The notes under the pieces are model-generated. The model worked only from the letters and a program-made list of their open reading frames with translations. It was not told where the DNA came from and did not search any database. A DNA stretch of 42,912 bases from Campylobacterota bacterium (GTDB lineage: Bacteria; Campylobacterota; Campylobacteria; Campylobacterales; Sulfurovaceae). How positions within the stretch are numbered: the stretch's first letter is position 1; each line of letters starts with the position of its first letter. This document shows, in pieces, positions 15,512 to 25,253 of this stretch. The DNA lies in contig QKDN01000066.1 in the NCBI GenBank assembly GCA_003252535.1, forward strand, positions 1-42,912, written 5' to 3'. The translations under genes were made by a program, and so were the position numbers.

Positions 15512-16315
15512 TCAGCTTCTCTTTGCCCCGTATTTGAGCTCTTCGAGCGCCCCCGTGACATCTTCCTGTCTCATGAAATGCTCCCCTACGAGGAAGGCGT
15601 CGGCACCTATTTTGGAGAGTTCCATCACTGTATCGTGGTCATTGATACCGCTTTCGGCGACGATGATCTTGCCATTGGGGATAAGAGGGATGAGCTTTTC
15701 GCTCAGACTCATATCCATCTCGAAGGTCTCGAGGTTGCGGTGGTTGATCCCGATGATATTGGCCCCGGCAAAGCTCGCTTTGACGAGGTCTGATTTGTCG
15801 TGTACCTCGACAAGTACCTCGAGCCCGAGATGGAGTGCGTATTCATAAAGCTCCTTGAGCTCCTTACGGCTGAGCGCCATGGCGATCAGGAGGACGAAAT
15901 CGGCACCGTAGGCGAGCGCCTCGACAAGCTGGTACTTGTCTACGATAAAGTCCTTGCGAAGCAGGGGCAGCGGTGTATAGCGGCGTACCATGCTCAGGTA
16001 CTCGATATCACCTTTGAAGAAGTGCGGTTCGGTGAGGATAGAGAGGGCATCGGCCCCTCCGTTGGTATACTGCTGTGCTATCACGAGGGGATCGAAATCC
16101 TCACGGATGATCCCTTTGCTCGGGCTCGCTTTCTTCACCTCTGCGATGATGCGGTAGGGGTTCTCCGGGGTCGAACGGAGAGCGCTGAGGACATCCTTCG
16201 GCATAAAAGGGTTGAATGCGAGCGATCTGCCCAACCACTCGAGCGGGTAATCTACCTTTCTCTTCTCGAGGTCTTCTTTTGTCTTTTTGATGATCTCATC
16301 TAATATCTGTGCCAC
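15512..16315 (-). CDS. trpC: Indole-3-glycerol-phosphate synthase
   Basis: A 267-aa TIM-barrel enzyme that closes the indole ring from CdRP in tryptophan synthesis. Motifs: [83 protein letters not shown], and [13 protein letters not shown] with [11 protein letters not shown]. All are standard (quoted in segments). Monofunctional, not fused to TrpF. Start is GTG 16315, preceded by AAAGGAACAACACATA, and overlaps the end of the TPR gene by 20 nt. No other trp gene is adjacent; trpB is 20 kb away. Confidence 0.95.
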   Translation of the reverse strand: MAQILDEIIKKTKEDLEKRKVDYPLEWLGRSLAFNPFMPKDVLSALRSTPENPYRIIAEVKKASPSKGIIREDFDPLVIAQQYTNGGADALSILTEPHFFKGDIEYLSMVRRYTPLPLLRKDFIVDKYQLVEALAYGADFVLLIAMALSRKELKELYEYALHLGLEVLVEVHDKSDLVKASFAGANIIGINHRNLETFEMDMSLSEKLIPLIPNGKIIVAESGINDHDTVMELSKIGADAFLVGEHFMRQEDVTGALEELKYGAKRS

Positions 16316-17708
16316 TATGTGTTGTTCCTTTCAAAATGTACTTGTTCTCTTTGGTATTCTTGCTGATGATCGTCGACTTGAGACACTCTTTGATCATTTT
16401 CCAGTGCTCATCGACCTCTTTTTCATCGGTCCCCTGCATATCGACCACTTTTTTCATCAGTTTGTAGGCTTTCCTGCATTGCCCTTTCTTGTAGTAACCC
16501 CATGCAAGCGAATCGAGGTAATAGGCGTTGTTCGGCTGCTGCTTGAGAGCATTGCGGATGATACGGATCCCTTTGTCTATATCGAGCTCCTGATCGATGA
16601 GCGTATAGCCATAGTAATTGAGGTAGATACTGTCATCGACCCCTTTGCCGATCGCTTCGTCGAAGAGCGAGATCACTCTCCTGATCATCTGTTTGTCGTT
16701 CTTGTCCGCCGCTGCCTCGAATGTGAGTATCCCCTCCTCGGCCAGCCACTGTGCATGGCCGCTCTCCCTGTAGAACTTCTGTGCGAGGGGGATCGCCTTG
16801 GCGTACATCTTCTCTTTTTTGTAGAGATCATAGAGGAGGTCTTCGTTGCCCCCGAGCTTCTCCAAAAATCCGGTAAGTCCCTTGAAGTCGTTGAGATAGA
16901 TGTATATCTCAATGATCTTCTTGAGATACTCTTCGTCCGGCTCTTTGTCATAGAGCACTTTGTAGACTTCGAGTATCTTCTTGATGTTCTGCGTTTTGAC
17001 ATAGAGATCGATCAGGAGCCTGTAGGCATCCTCCGAGGCTTCGTCTACACGGATATGGGTCTCGAGGAGCTTGATAGCCTCTTTGGTCCTCCCGAGATAC
17101 TCTGTCTTGATCGCCACGATACGGAGCAGTACTTTCTCTTCATGTGTCAGCTGGTAGAGCTTCTCCAGCAGGGCCAGCCCCAGCTTGTAGTCGCCGCTGG
17201 AGAGATAGGCGTTGGCCACAAGCTCGATATCCTTTGCCTCGTTCGAATCCTTGATAAGGGTCTCTCCCAGCTCTTTGGCCTTGAGATAGGAGCGCTCTTT
17301 CGTATAGAATGCGATCAGGAGTCTTCTACCGACCACGTCCTTCGGATTCTGCCTGATCCAGAGCTTGAGACGTTCGAGGCTCACCTTGAGAGCCTCTTTG
17401 CTGTACATACTGCTGCTCACCTCTTTGAAAAGGTACTCTTTTTTCCCCGTATGATCGAAGAGCTTCGTATATATCCGGGTCGCCTCCGCGAACCCTTTCT
17501 GCTCCTCGAGCCAGAGGGCGCGGATGACCCATTCATCTTCGCTGATCCCCTCTATCACGATGGGCTTGCTACTGTCGCTGACCGGGGTACCCAGCGGAGA
17601 CGGCGTGGCGATATTGACCGCCGATGTGATCTCGGCACCCCCTGCATGTGTCCATCCGAGCACCAGCGTGCATAATACCGGTAATAGCTTTATCGAATTG
17701 CGGGGCAC
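16296..17708 (-). CDS. Exported multi-TPR protein
   Basis: A 470-aa protein with a signal-peptide-like start ([22 protein letters not shown]) and about ten TPR-like helical repeats from residue 70 on. The C-terminal repeats are the most canonical ([39 protein letters not shown]), resembling TPR lipoproteins of the outer membrane in Campylobacterota. GTG 17708 is chosen as start because it places the signal sequence at the N-terminus; it overlaps the ykgJ-like gene by 19 nt. It is part of the minus-strand operon trmN6-like, ykgJ-like, TPR, trpC. Confidence 0.75.
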   Translation of the reverse strand: MPRNSIKLLPVLCTLVLGWTHAGGAEITSAVNIATPSPLGTPVSDSSKPIVIEGISEDEWVIRALWLEEQKGFAEATRIYTKLFDHTGKKEYLFKEVSSSMYSKEALKVSLERLKLWIRQNPKDVVGRRLLIAFYTKERSYLKAKELGETLIKDSNEAKDIELVANAYLSSGDYKLGLALLEKLYQLTHEEKVLLRIVAIKTEYLGRTKEAIKLLETHIRVDEASEDAYRLLIDLYVKTQNIKKILEVYKVLYDKEPDEEYLKKIIEIYIYLNDFKGLTGFLEKLGGNEDLLYDLYKKEKMYAKAIPLAQKFYRESGHAQWLAEEGILTFEAAADKNDKQMIRRVISLFDEAIGKGVDDSIYLNYYGYTLIDQELDIDKGIRIIRNALKQQPNNAYYLDSLAWGYYKKGQCRKAYKLMKKVVDMQGTDEKEVDEHWKMIKECLKSTIISKNTKENKYILKGTTHSGTDIR

Positions 17709-18079
17709 TCTTTGATCACCTCTTCTTTGTTGTTCTGAAACTGCTGCCAGAATGGGAATGTACGGCACTGTAGCGGGCGTACCGGATAGATCTTGCATCT
17801 TTTGGTAGCATCGTCAAAGAAGATACATGCCCAGTCCCCCGGCTCTTCGCGCCGGTACTCTACGAGGGAGTATCTGTGTTTGACCTTCCTGAGGTATATT
17901 GTAGCGAAATCTTCGACACTTAACTCTAAAAACTTCGCAATTGCCTCTATTTCTTCGTACTTCACCCAGATATAGCCGCTCTCCCCCGTACAGCAGTGGC
18001 CGCCGCAGCTCTCGCACTCCCTGGGGTCGAACCTGTAGTCGTATCCCTCATGGGAGATCAGGTGTTCTTCCTGGTTCAT
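17690..18079 (-). CDS. YkgJ-type cysteine-cluster (zinc/iron-chelating) protein
   Basis: A 129-aa protein of the YkgJ/CxxCxxxxC family. Cysteines are at CESCGGHCC near residue 22 and in the C-terminal block CKIYPVRPLQCRTFPFW, with WACIFFD in between. The family is predicted to bind a zinc or iron-sulfur centre; its reaction is not known. Start ATG 18079 overlaps the upstream methyltransferase stop by 4 nt, so the two are translationally coupled. Confidence 0.85.
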   Translation of the reverse strand: MNQEEHLISHEGYDYRFDPRECESCGGHCCTGESGYIWVKYEEIEAIAKFLELSVEDFATIYLRKVKHRYSLVEYRREEPGDWACIFFDDATKRCKIYPVRPLQCRTFPFWQQFQNNKEEVIKECPAIR

Positions 18080-18789
18080 TCTTGCTCCTTTGTTTCTCTG
18101 TCCCCTTTGATACTGTGGGTCCCTGCCCTCTCAAACGCCTTTGCGGCCCTCGGGGTATACTCCCCATCCTCGCCGAAGACGACGAATGGGGGGAGCACCG
18201 TCGTCATCGATCTCGAGCCTGCCCTTGCCGCGATCATCACCAGTTTCGACGGACGGTCGACCTTGGAATGGATGAACTCCAGCGTCTCAACATTGAGCTT
18301 GTGTGCTCTGAGCGTGGCAAGGAGCATATCGATCTGCTTGGCATCGTAACAGAAGATGAATCTCCCCCGCGGATGCAGCACCCGCTTCACTTTCGTCACG
18401 AACGCATCAAAGGGGAGATGGTGGGCATAGCGGGCGATATTGAGATGGGTATTGAGCGACTGGGTCACATCCGGGTGATAGAACGGCGGATTGGAGACGA
18501 CCAGGTCGAACTTGTGATCGAACTCGTGCATGACGAAGTCCCCCAGGATCGTCTCGGCCTCAAGGCCATTGAGAGCGAAGTTGTGCCCTGCATACTCTAT
18601 CATCGACCGCTGTTTGTCTATCACCGTGGTATCCACCGCGAAATCGCGGGTGAGCAACAGCGAGATGATCCCCACGCCGCATCCTACGTCGAGCATCTTC
18701 CCGCGGGGAACCTGACGGCTGATGAAATCATACAAAAATATCGAGTCGCTATTGTAGCAATAGCCGTTTGGAGGCTGGTAGAGATACAT
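18076..18789 (-). CDS. tRNA1(Val) adenine-N6 methyltransferase-like (TrmN6/YfiC) protein
   Basis: A 237-aa class I SAM-dependent methyltransferase. The SAM motif is MLDVGCGVGIISLLL; the N6-adenine catalytic motif NPPFY appears in LVVSNPPFYHPD; the N-terminal YQPPNGYCYNSDSIFLYDF matches the YfiC/TrmN6 start (Q-x-x-x-G-Y-R-x-x-x-D). In E. coli TrmN6 modifies A37 of tRNA-Val; the tRNA target here is unverified. ATG 18789 follows AAGGTTTTT; the longer frame to 18870 would overlap the divergent bpt gene. Confidence 0.82.
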   Translation of the reverse strand: MYLYQPPNGYCYNSDSIFLYDFISRQVPRGKMLDVGCGVGIISLLLTRDFAVDTTVIDKQRSMIEYAGHNFALNGLEAETILGDFVMHEFDHKFDLVVSNPPFYHPDVTQSLNTHLNIARYAHHLPFDAFVTKVKRVLHPRGRFIFCYDAKQIDMLLATLRAHKLNVETLEFIHSKVDRPSKLVMIAARAGSRSMTTVLPPFVVFGEDGEYTPRAAKAFERAGTHSIKGDRETKEQE

Positions 18790-18862
18790 AAAAACCTTAA
18801 TCGCAAAATCCTGGCCGAAAACCAAAAAGCTTATTTTATCTAATTTGGGTAAAATCGCAATT

Positions 18863-19639
18863 ATGGACAAGAAGCACGAACTATTATACCCGCCCTCAAC
18901 AGACTTCTCTATGCTCGATTACGATTGCGCATACCTGCCAGGAAGAAGTGTGCGCATGAACTACAAGTACGTACCCAAGGCCTCACAGACCTTCTCCACG
19001 GCTGTCATCCAGAGGGGGTGGAGACGCTTCGGAAAATACTACTTTCACCCCATCTGCGACGGGTGCAACGAGTGCAAGAGCATCCGCATCAATGTCGACG
19101 ATTACCGCTACTCCAAATCCCAGCGCAAAGCGATCCGCCGCAACAAAGATACCGAGATCATCATCCAGAAGCCGACCATCACCAAGGCCCATATCGATCT
19201 CTACAACAAATACCACGCCCACAAGCAGGGGAAGGACGGCTGGAAGTACCGCAGGATATCTCACAGGGAGTACTTCGAGAACTTCGTGGACGGCGCCAAC
19301 GAGTTCGGCAAAGAGGTGCTCTATGTCAAGGATGGCAACCTCGTGGGCGTCGACCTCATCGATATCCTCGACGACGGGATCAGCTCCATCTATTTCTACT
19401 ACGACCCCGATTACGACAGGCTCTCACTGGGTACCTACTCCCTCCTCTACCAGATCAACCTCGCCAAAGTGCTGGGTCTCAAATGGATCTACCTCGGCTA
19501 CTGGGTGGACGGTTGCAAGGCTTTCGCCTACAAGCCCAAGTTCCAGCCCCAGGAGCTCCTCGAGGGCTTCCCCCATGTGAGCGAAGAACCGCAGTGGAAA
19601 GAGATCGACCTGAGGGAAACCGAGCCGGAATTAAATTGA
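18863..19639 (+). CDS. bpt: Aspartate/glutamate leucyltransferase
   Basis: A 258-aa member of the arginyl/leucyl-tRNA-protein transferase family (Bpt type), which attaches Leu from Leu-tRNA to N-terminal Asp or Glu for N-end-rule degradation. Motifs are the N-terminal YDCAYLPGRSVRMNYKY, the cysteine pair CDGCNECKSIR, the acceptor-fold segment FGKEVLYVKDGNLVGVDLID, FYYDPDYDRLSLGTYSL and YLGYWVDGCKAFAYK. The length fits bacterial Bpt. ATG 18863 is preferred to the TTG at 18845; the Shine-Dalgarno is weak. Confidence 0.9.
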   Translation: MDKKHELLYPPSTDFSMLDYDCAYLPGRSVRMNYKYVPKASQTFSTAVIQRGWRRFGKYYFHPICDGCNECKSIRINVDDYRYSKSQRKAIRRNKDTEIIIQKPTITKAHIDLYNKYHAHKQGKDGWKYRRISHREYFENFVDGANEFGKEVLYVKDGNLVGVDLIDILDDGISSIYFYYDPDYDRLSLGTYSLLYQINLAKVLGLKWIYLGYWVDGCKAFAYKPKFQPQELLEGFPHVSEEPQWKEIDLRETEPELN

Positions 19640-19694
19640 TAAATATATCTGTACATTTTACTCAGGTAATCAATACCTTTCAGTAACAGGTCTT

Positions 19695-20912
19695 TCAACT
19701 TTGATGTTTTACGACTTGCTTTAAAAAGTCGTTTAAACTCATTATCCACTCCTGTTGAATTGGCATATATGTTTGCCTTATAACATCGGGCACTACCAGT
19801 TGTACAGAAGCTCTTTTCATTTCGTCAGTCTGATCGGCACTGATAGCCGGTTCAAGTGTTATAAGATGTTTTGTGTCTATCAGATTTGCTTCTTTGGTAA
19901 TTTGACGCCATCTGTCTTTACAGGTTGTTTTTGCACCCAACATCATGAGCGATGGAATAAGTGTTGTATCTGTTCTCGCCTGTTGATAAGTCTCGATTGA
20001 AGGAAAAATAAAGTCTGGTTTTGATTTTCCTTCTGTTCTTTTACCCCGGTCATATTGTATTGAATGATCGTCTAAATGATTTTCAAAGGCATGACCTGCT
20101 CTTGATTTTCGTCTGTTCAGTACACTGTTCGCAAAAGATGCAAATTCATCCACATCCTGAAATCCTTTTTTTATCTGTTCTTCTATAATGTGTTTTTCCA
20201 GTGCCTTAAATAACTTTTCTTCATGGTTCCACCATTCCAGTAATACTACATCTGGATCATCTACGGAAGTAATAATACTGGTTTCATTTCTGGCAAATGC
20301 AGAAAACTCTTTGGTAGAAGGGAATACTCCCTGGAATCTTGCAAGGAGTTTTTCAATATCAGTTTGAGTATCATGTATTTCAAAACCAAATTTCTCCAGT
20401 ATGAGATTTTCAACACCTCTGAGATAGCTTTCCCTCTGAGGAAGCTCAGTTATTTGGTACTCTTTCGCATCTTCGTGATGATTATTTGCAAAAAGCCATA
20501 ATACTTGATTCTCAATAGTTGACTGATGTTCAGCGATAATTATCCAGACCTGTTGTCCATCAAATCCGAGAATCATCAAATCATTTTCACTGGCATATTT
20601 TTCAAATAATCTTGTTGAATAGTAGAGTCTGTACTCTGTCCGTGTTGCATGAGCATGTCGAGCATCATACCAAGTTACATATCCATTCTCAGAATGTGTA
20701 AACTCTGAAAGTTGATCGAAAATATTTTCTTCTTCTGTATCTGAAAGATAGATGAATCGGGCAGGTAGTGTCATCTTTGATGTCGGTATACCAAAAATCT
20801 CAACCAGTTTTTTGACACCATTAAGTTCATGTTGATTTGAAATAACCGGATCAGTTTCAACTTTTGAAAGTCTCTTTATCGCTACTTTTTGAAATAAATC
20901 AGTTAACTTCAT
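19695..20912 (-). CDS. EcoRII-like type II restriction endonuclease
   Basis: A 405-aa endonuclease resembling EcoRII (about 404 aa). The N-terminal 170 residues would be the EcoRII effector (B3-like) DNA-binding domain. The C-terminal half is the PD-(D/E)xK catalytic domain: acidic RAGHAFENHL, then KSKPDFIFPSIETY and LGAKTTCKDRWRQI with the catalytic Lys residues. EcoRII cuts before CCWGG, and the neighbouring methylase supports the same site. Start ATG 20912 overlaps the vsr stop by 4 nt and has GAGGAG upstream. Base composition is clearly more AT-rich than the flanking chromosome. Confidence 0.88.
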   Translation of the reverse strand: MKLTDLFQKVAIKRLSKVETDPVISNQHELNGVKKLVEIFGIPTSKMTLPARFIYLSDTEEENIFDQLSEFTHSENGYVTWYDARHAHATRTEYRLYYSTRLFEKYASENDLMILGFDGQQVWIIIAEHQSTIENQVLWLFANNHHEDAKEYQITELPQRESYLRGVENLILEKFGFEIHDTQTDIEKLLARFQGVFPSTKEFSAFARNETSIITSVDDPDVVLLEWWNHEEKLFKALEKHIIEEQIKKGFQDVDEFASFANSVLNRRKSRAGHAFENHLDDHSIQYDRGKRTEGKSKPDFIFPSIETYQQARTDTTLIPSLMMLGAKTTCKDRWRQITKEANLIDTKHLITLEPAISADQTDEMKRASVQLVVPDVIRQTYMPIQQEWIMSLNDFLKQVVKHQS

Positions 20913-21367
20913 TCGCTGCTCCTCATAACTTGCTGTTTTTCATCCGAAAGGATGAAAGAGACCGTTTTATCGATCAGTTCATCAAACTTCAATTTATATT
21001 TTCCCTTTATACTGCACTCCCAGATTGTCAAGACTTTCCAGTTATCATGCAAGAGATTTTCAATTGCTTTATTGTCATTTTCTTTGTTGATCCTGATTTT
21101 GTTTATCCAGAAATCAGTGCGCGTTGTCGGGACTACAAACAGATAACAGTGTTCATGTCCATGCCAGAAGCATCCATGTACAAAAATGACCGTTCTATAT
21201 TTTGGAAGTACAATATCAGGTGTCCCGGGCAATTTCCGTACATTCAGTCGATACCGAAATCCTTTTGCAAAAAGGGCTTTCCTTATTTTTATCTCAGGCT
21301 TTGTCTCCCTGGATCGTATTGCAGACATATTTTTGCTACGCTCTGCCTGAGATTTGATATCTGCCAT
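20909..21367 (-). CDS. vsr: Very short patch repair endonuclease Vsr
   Basis: A 152-aa Vsr endonuclease that nicks 5' of the T in T:G mismatches arising from deamination of 5-methylcytosine at Dcm sites. Characteristic segments are RSKNMSAIRSRETKPE, KLPGTPDIVLPKYRTVIFVHG, CFWHGHEHCYLF, TRTDFWINKIRIN and VLTIWECSIKG. The catalytic Asp (PDIVL) and the His/Cys zinc site (HGCFWHGHEHC) are in place. It starts 3 nt after the methylase stop and overlaps the endonuclease start, making a tightly coupled dcm-vsr-R operon. Confidence 0.95.
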   Translation of the reverse strand: MADIKSQAERSKNMSAIRSRETKPEIKIRKALFAKGFRYRLNVRKLPGTPDIVLPKYRTVIFVHGCFWHGHEHCYLFVVPTTRTDFWINKIRINKENDNKAIENLLHDNWKVLTIWECSIKGKYKLKFDELIDKTVSFILSDEKQQVMRSSE

Positions 21368-21370
21368 CAG

Positions 21371-22423
21371 TTATGCGTAGTGCTTGATTTTAAGTGATTC
21401 ATAAATATGATCTTTAAGTGCATTTGCAATAAATCTCACAACAGGAACAGCTACAGAATTTCCAAATTGTCTGTATGCCTGGGTATCAGATACAGGTATG
21501 ACAAAACTATCATCAAATCCCTGGAGTCTGGCACATTCTCTGGGAGTGAGTCGTCTGGGTCTGGAATCATCCTGTTTTATGAGGATTTCCGAACCATCCT
21601 TATGATATCTTGCAGACAATGTTCTTGCAGTATCGTTTTCCGTTACAAGTCCATAGCCAAAGCCGTTGCCTTTCTCCTTATGTTTTGCTGCATAATTCTG
21701 AAGATAACCCCATAGTTTTTCACTGAGAGTATACTTGGGATTGACAGCACCATCTGAAAAAATATACTCTTTGAATACATCATTTGATGACTGAGTGTGT
21801 TTGTCTTTTGTAGCATGAAGTATATCTTTGAGTTTTGGCATATTGTCATCATATGGGAGTATCAGTTTATCGATATCAAAATCTGTTTTATCTCTGAAAC
21901 CGATAATAAAAATTCTCTCACGATGCTGTGGAACAAAGGGTTTCGCATCAATGACACGGTAATGTATATGATATCCCAATTCTTCTCTGAGTGTTTTTTC
22001 GATTACTTTGAATGTATTGCCTTTATCATGACTAAGAAGATTTTTGACATTTTCCAGAAGGAAAACTTTTGGGCGGTGATAATCAATGATTCTGGCGACA
22101 TCAAAAAACAGAGTTCCCTGTGTATCGCACCTGAATCCATGTTGTCTACCCAGAGAGTTTTTTTTAGAAACACCTGCGAGCGAGAATGGCTGGCAGGGAA
22201 AACCTGCCAAAAGGACATCATGTTCCGGAATCTCTTCTTCTTTAATTTTTGTAATATCACCTGCAAAAAAATGTTTATCGGAGTTTTTGAAATTTGCCTT
22301 ATATGTTTGCTGACTAAACTTATCCCATTCACTGGTAAAAACACATTCTCCACCAATCTCTTCAAATGGTATTCGTATTCCGCCTATTCCAGCAAATAAA
22401 TCTATAAATCTAAAATTTGACAT
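21371..22423 (-). CDS. dcm: DNA (cytosine-5) methyltransferase, Dcm/M.EcoRII-like
   Basis: A 350-aa C5-cytosine methyltransferase with ordered motifs: [34 protein letters not shown] with the catalytic Cys, [43 protein letters not shown] and [14 protein letters not shown]. The stretch after motif IV ([20 protein letters not shown]) is very like E. coli Dcm and M.EcoRII, supporting CCWGG as target. ATG 22423 has GGAGGAATT directly upstream and is preferred to the 7-codon longer frame. It is first in the operon, so it is made before the endonuclease. Confidence 0.95.
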   Translation of the reverse strand: MSNFRFIDLFAGIGGIRIPFEEIGGECVFTSEWDKFSQQTYKANFKNSDKHFFAGDITKIKEEEIPEHDVLLAGFPCQPFSLAGVSKKNSLGRQHGFRCDTQGTLFFDVARIIDYHRPKVFLLENVKNLLSHDKGNTFKVIEKTLREELGYHIHYRVIDAKPFVPQHRERIFIIGFRDKTDFDIDKLILPYDDNMPKLKDILHATKDKHTQSSNDVFKEYIFSDGAVNPKYTLSEKLWGYLQNYAAKHKEKGNGFGYGLVTENDTARTLSARYHKDGSEILIKQDDSRPRRLTPRECARLQGFDDSFVIPVSDTQAYRQFGNSVAVPVVRFIANALKDHIYESLKIKHYA

Positions 22424-22563
22424 AATTCCTCCATGCTTTAACATTATACCTATGTCTATTTATATTGTATCATTCTTTATGGTAAGTGTAAAAATATATT
22501 TCACTATGAAATCATTATGTTGCAACACAAAAGTTTGGAACACTTAAAAAAACAATAGTATAC

Positions 22564-23676
22564 TTACTCTTTCGCACCCTTCCTGCACCACTTCAAAAAG
22601 AGCCTGTCGGGATCGACCCTGCTGTCGACCGCTTCGCCGTGGACGATATGGCGTGCGAGCATACGGCCCATCATGGGGCCGAGGACGAAGCCTCTACCGC
22701 CGAGGCCGTTGATGATATAGAGCTCCTCTATCCTCGGCAGCGGCTCTTTGATCCTGGCTCCGATGGTGATCTTCGGGTAGAGCTCGAAGACTCTGGCGAC
22801 ATCGATGATCCCCCCTACGAGGGGGAAGTAGTCCTTCGAGCCCGAGCGCATACCGCAAAAGACCTGTTCGAGTACGAAATCACCCGTATCGACCATCCCC
22901 GAAGCCTTCCCGAAAAGGGCATCGAGCGGCCTGCCGTGGCATTCGAGGCAGGGTGTCCTTGATTTATTGTGGGTGGCGCCGATCTTGATAATGCCGCCCA
23001 TGTTGGCAGAGACTGAGATGTTCTGGTGCATGCTCACGGGCATGGGAAGGGAGGTGCGGTAGTCCCCGCGCGAACCCCATGTCCCCCTGATCCCCATATA
23101 ACGAAGGTCGCAGAGCCCGGCATCGTGCCCGGTGGCGAGCACCAGTCTGGGAGCGGAATACTCTCCGACCTTCCAGAGTCCATCCTCTCTCACCAGCTCT
23201 TTGAGATCGCAGGCGGCGAAATCGATCTCCTCTGCCATCACTTCGCACGCCTCTCTGGCATCACACACCCCGGCACTTTCGAAGAGGAAGCTCTCATAGC
23301 CGTTGATCCCCATGCTCTGGAGCTCATTGCTGCCGACCAGCCTGTACTCCTCCCCGATATGCCGGGCATATTCGCCGAACTTCTCGGCATCTTCAGCATC
23401 CTTGGGGATGCGCACTACCCCGGTGGTGTGGAATACGGAGGGGAAATGGCTGCGGTAGAAATCCACGGCGAATGCGAACGCTTCATTGGTCAGACTTTGA
23501 AGCGGCGAGCCCTTGCCGATCTTGGGGGAGACGAAAGCCCCTGCCGCACCCGAACCGCCTCTGGCGATCAGGCCGCTGCGGTCGATCAGCAGCACACGGA
23601 GCCCTTCACGCGAGAGGTGCCAGGCTGCGGAACATCCCGCGACCCCTGCACCTGCCACTATGACATCGTATTGCAT
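22564..23676 (-). CDS. FAD-dependent oxidoreductase, MnmC C-terminal domain-like (MnmC2)
   Basis: A 370-aa FAD oxidoreductase of the DAO superfamily. The Rossmann dinucleotide motif is VAGAGVAGCSAAWHLSREG at the N-terminus; GGSGAAGAFVSPKIGKG is typical of the MnmC oxidase domain, as is the C-terminal INGLGGRGFVLGPMMGRMLA. In bifunctional MnmC this domain removes the carboxymethyl group from cmnm5(s2)U34 of tRNA. Campylobacterota often encode it as a separate protein, as here. It lies 6 nt after pepA, so it is probably co-transcribed. A generic amino-acid oxidase is the alternative. Confidence 0.78.
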   Translation of the reverse strand: MQYDVIVAGAGVAGCSAAWHLSREGLRVLLIDRSGLIARGGSGAAGAFVSPKIGKGSPLQSLTNEAFAFAVDFYRSHFPSVFHTTGVVRIPKDAEDAEKFGEYARHIGEEYRLVGSNELQSMGINGYESFLFESAGVCDAREACEVMAEEIDFAACDLKELVREDGLWKVGEYSAPRLVLATGHDAGLCDLRYMGIRGTWGSRGDYRTSLPMPVSMHQNISVSANMGGIIKIGATHNKSRTPCLECHGRPLDALFGKASGMVDTGDFVLEQVFCGMRSGSKDYFPLVGGIIDVARVFELYPKITIGARIKEPLPRIEELYIINGLGGRGFVLGPMMGRMLARHIVHGEAVDSRVDPDRLFLKWCRKGAKE

Positions 23677-23682
23677 CGGTGA

Positions 23683-25146
23683 TCAGTTCTTGTTTGCAAG
23701 CTCTTCTATGAGGCGCGTCATCATACGCACCCCTGCACCGCTCGCGCCGCTCGGGTTCTCACCCCAAGCGTGTTCGACGAATGCAGGTCCTGCGATATCG
23801 AGATGCACCCACTTTTCCTTGTTCTCTTCGTTGATGAACTCGTTGAGGAACATCGCCGCGGTGATCGCCCCGCCGTATCTTGTATTGGAGATATTGCTGA
23901 TATCGGCGACCTGGCTTTTGAGCGTTTTGCCAAGGTAGCGGTTGAATGAAAGCTTGGTGGCGTACTCACCCGCGCTCTTGTTGGCCGCGTAGAGGACATT
24001 GTTGATAAGGAGCTCGCTGTTGCCCATGACACCGGAAGTGTATTCACCCACACCGACCACACACGCTCCCGTCAGGGTCGCGAGGTCGAAGATATAGTCA
24101 GCCTGTACCTCCTGCTGCGCGTATGCAAGCACATCGGCAAGCACCAGTCGCCCCTCGGCATCTGTATTGCGTACTTCGATCGTCTTGCCGTTCTTGGAGA
24201 TGAGGACGTCATCGGGCTTGTAGGCATCTCCCCCGATCATATTCTCTACCGCACCCACGAAGCCGTGCACCTCTACGGGGATATTCAGCTGCGATACGGC
24301 TTTCATGATCCCCAGGATCGCTGAACCGCCGCTCTTGTCGGCTTTCATCGTCACCATGTAGTCTGCCGGCTTGAGGCTTAGCCCGCCGCTGTCGTAGGTG
24401 AGTCCCTTGCCTACGAGCGACACGACTGCTACCGGGTCTTTGGGCTTGTGGACGAGATGGATCAGGCGCGGCTCATGGCGGCTCGCTCTTGCTACGGCGA
24501 GCAGTGCACCCATTTTCTCTTTTTTGAGGTCATCGACATTGAGGATGGTGCAGTCGAGGTTGTTCTGTGCGGCAAGCTCCATCGCCATATGCCCCATGAT
24601 CTCGGGATAGCAGTCGTCGGGAGCCATATTGACGATATCCCTGGTGTAGTTGGTCGCATCGGCGAGGATCAGGGCGCTCGATATGATCCCCCCGCATTTC
24701 TGGCTGTCGATCTCATACCCGTGGTACTCCTGGAACGAGATAGTGATCTCCTGCAATGCCGGCTGCTCCTTCTTGCTCTTGTAATGCTGGAACTTGTAGC
24801 TTCCGAGCACAAGCCCCTCTACCATCCCCCTGAGCACCTCGGTACACTGCGGGTTGCTCGCATAGGTAGCGATCTTGGCGCTGCTGAACTTCATACCGTC
24901 CAAAGAGCGTACGGCTACAGCGGTCACGGCACGGAAATCATTGCTGCAGAGATTTTCACACCCGACATAGAGTCTCCCTTTTTCGGCAAGCAAACAGAGC
25001 TGCTCGTGTTTCCCTTCGAACCCTACTTTCTCAAGGACATCCCTGTCCTTAACGAACCCGTGGCCAAGGTCGCCGCCAACGACGACGATGATCTCAAGAT
25101 CAGCTTTGATATCTTCGATCTTGTCGAGAGTAATATTAAAATTCAT
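23683..25146 (-). CDS. pepA: Leucyl aminopeptidase (M17)
   Basis: A 487-aa cytosolic M17 aminopeptidase releasing N-terminal residues from peptides with two metal ions. Metal and catalytic motifs are GLTYDSGGLSLKPADYM, KADKSGGSAIL, and the signature NTDAEGRLVLADVLAY, then DLATLTGACVVGVG. The N-terminal domain is the usual macro-like regulatory fold. Length is normal. ATG 25146 has AAAGGTTTTGAA upstream and a TATAAT on this strand at 25176-25181. It stands between murC and the mnmC2-like gene. Confidence 0.95.
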   Translation of the reverse strand: MNFNITLDKIEDIKADLEIIVVVGGDLGHGFVKDRDVLEKVGFEGKHEQLCLLAEKGRLYVGCENLCSNDFRAVTAVAVRSLDGMKFSSAKIATYASNPQCTEVLRGMVEGLVLGSYKFQHYKSKKEQPALQEITISFQEYHGYEIDSQKCGGIISSALILADATNYTRDIVNMAPDDCYPEIMGHMAMELAAQNNLDCTILNVDDLKKEKMGALLAVARASRHEPRLIHLVHKPKDPVAVVSLVGKGLTYDSGGLSLKPADYMVTMKADKSGGSAILGIMKAVSQLNIPVEVHGFVGAVENMIGGDAYKPDDVLISKNGKTIEVRNTDAEGRLVLADVLAYAQQEVQADYIFDLATLTGACVVGVGEYTSGVMGNSELLINNVLYAANKSAGEYATKLSFNRYLGKTLKSQVADISNISNTRYGGAITAAMFLNEFINEENKEKWVHLDIAGPAFVEHAWGENPSGASGAGVRMMTRLIEELANKN

Positions 25147-25175
25147 TTCAAAACCTTTTATTTTTAATTAGAGTG

Positions 25176-25181
25176 ATTATA
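25176..25181 (-). promoter_or_regulatory. Putative -10 box for pepA
   Basis: Reads TATAAT on the minus strand, 30 nt upstream of the pepA start in the AT-rich 107-nt gap after murC. No clear -35 box. Confidence 0.5.
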
Positions 25182-25253
25182 GTATAACTTTGATTGGATA
25201 AAGAGAAAAACTGTAAGAAAGGTGTGGGGAAGATCCCCGGCAGGCTGAAGTTC

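Noticed and set aside
16287-17675. 462-codon plus-strand open frame opposite the TPR gene
   Set aside because: It mirrors the TPR coding frame; the residue pattern is a reverse shadow and it has no signal or motif.
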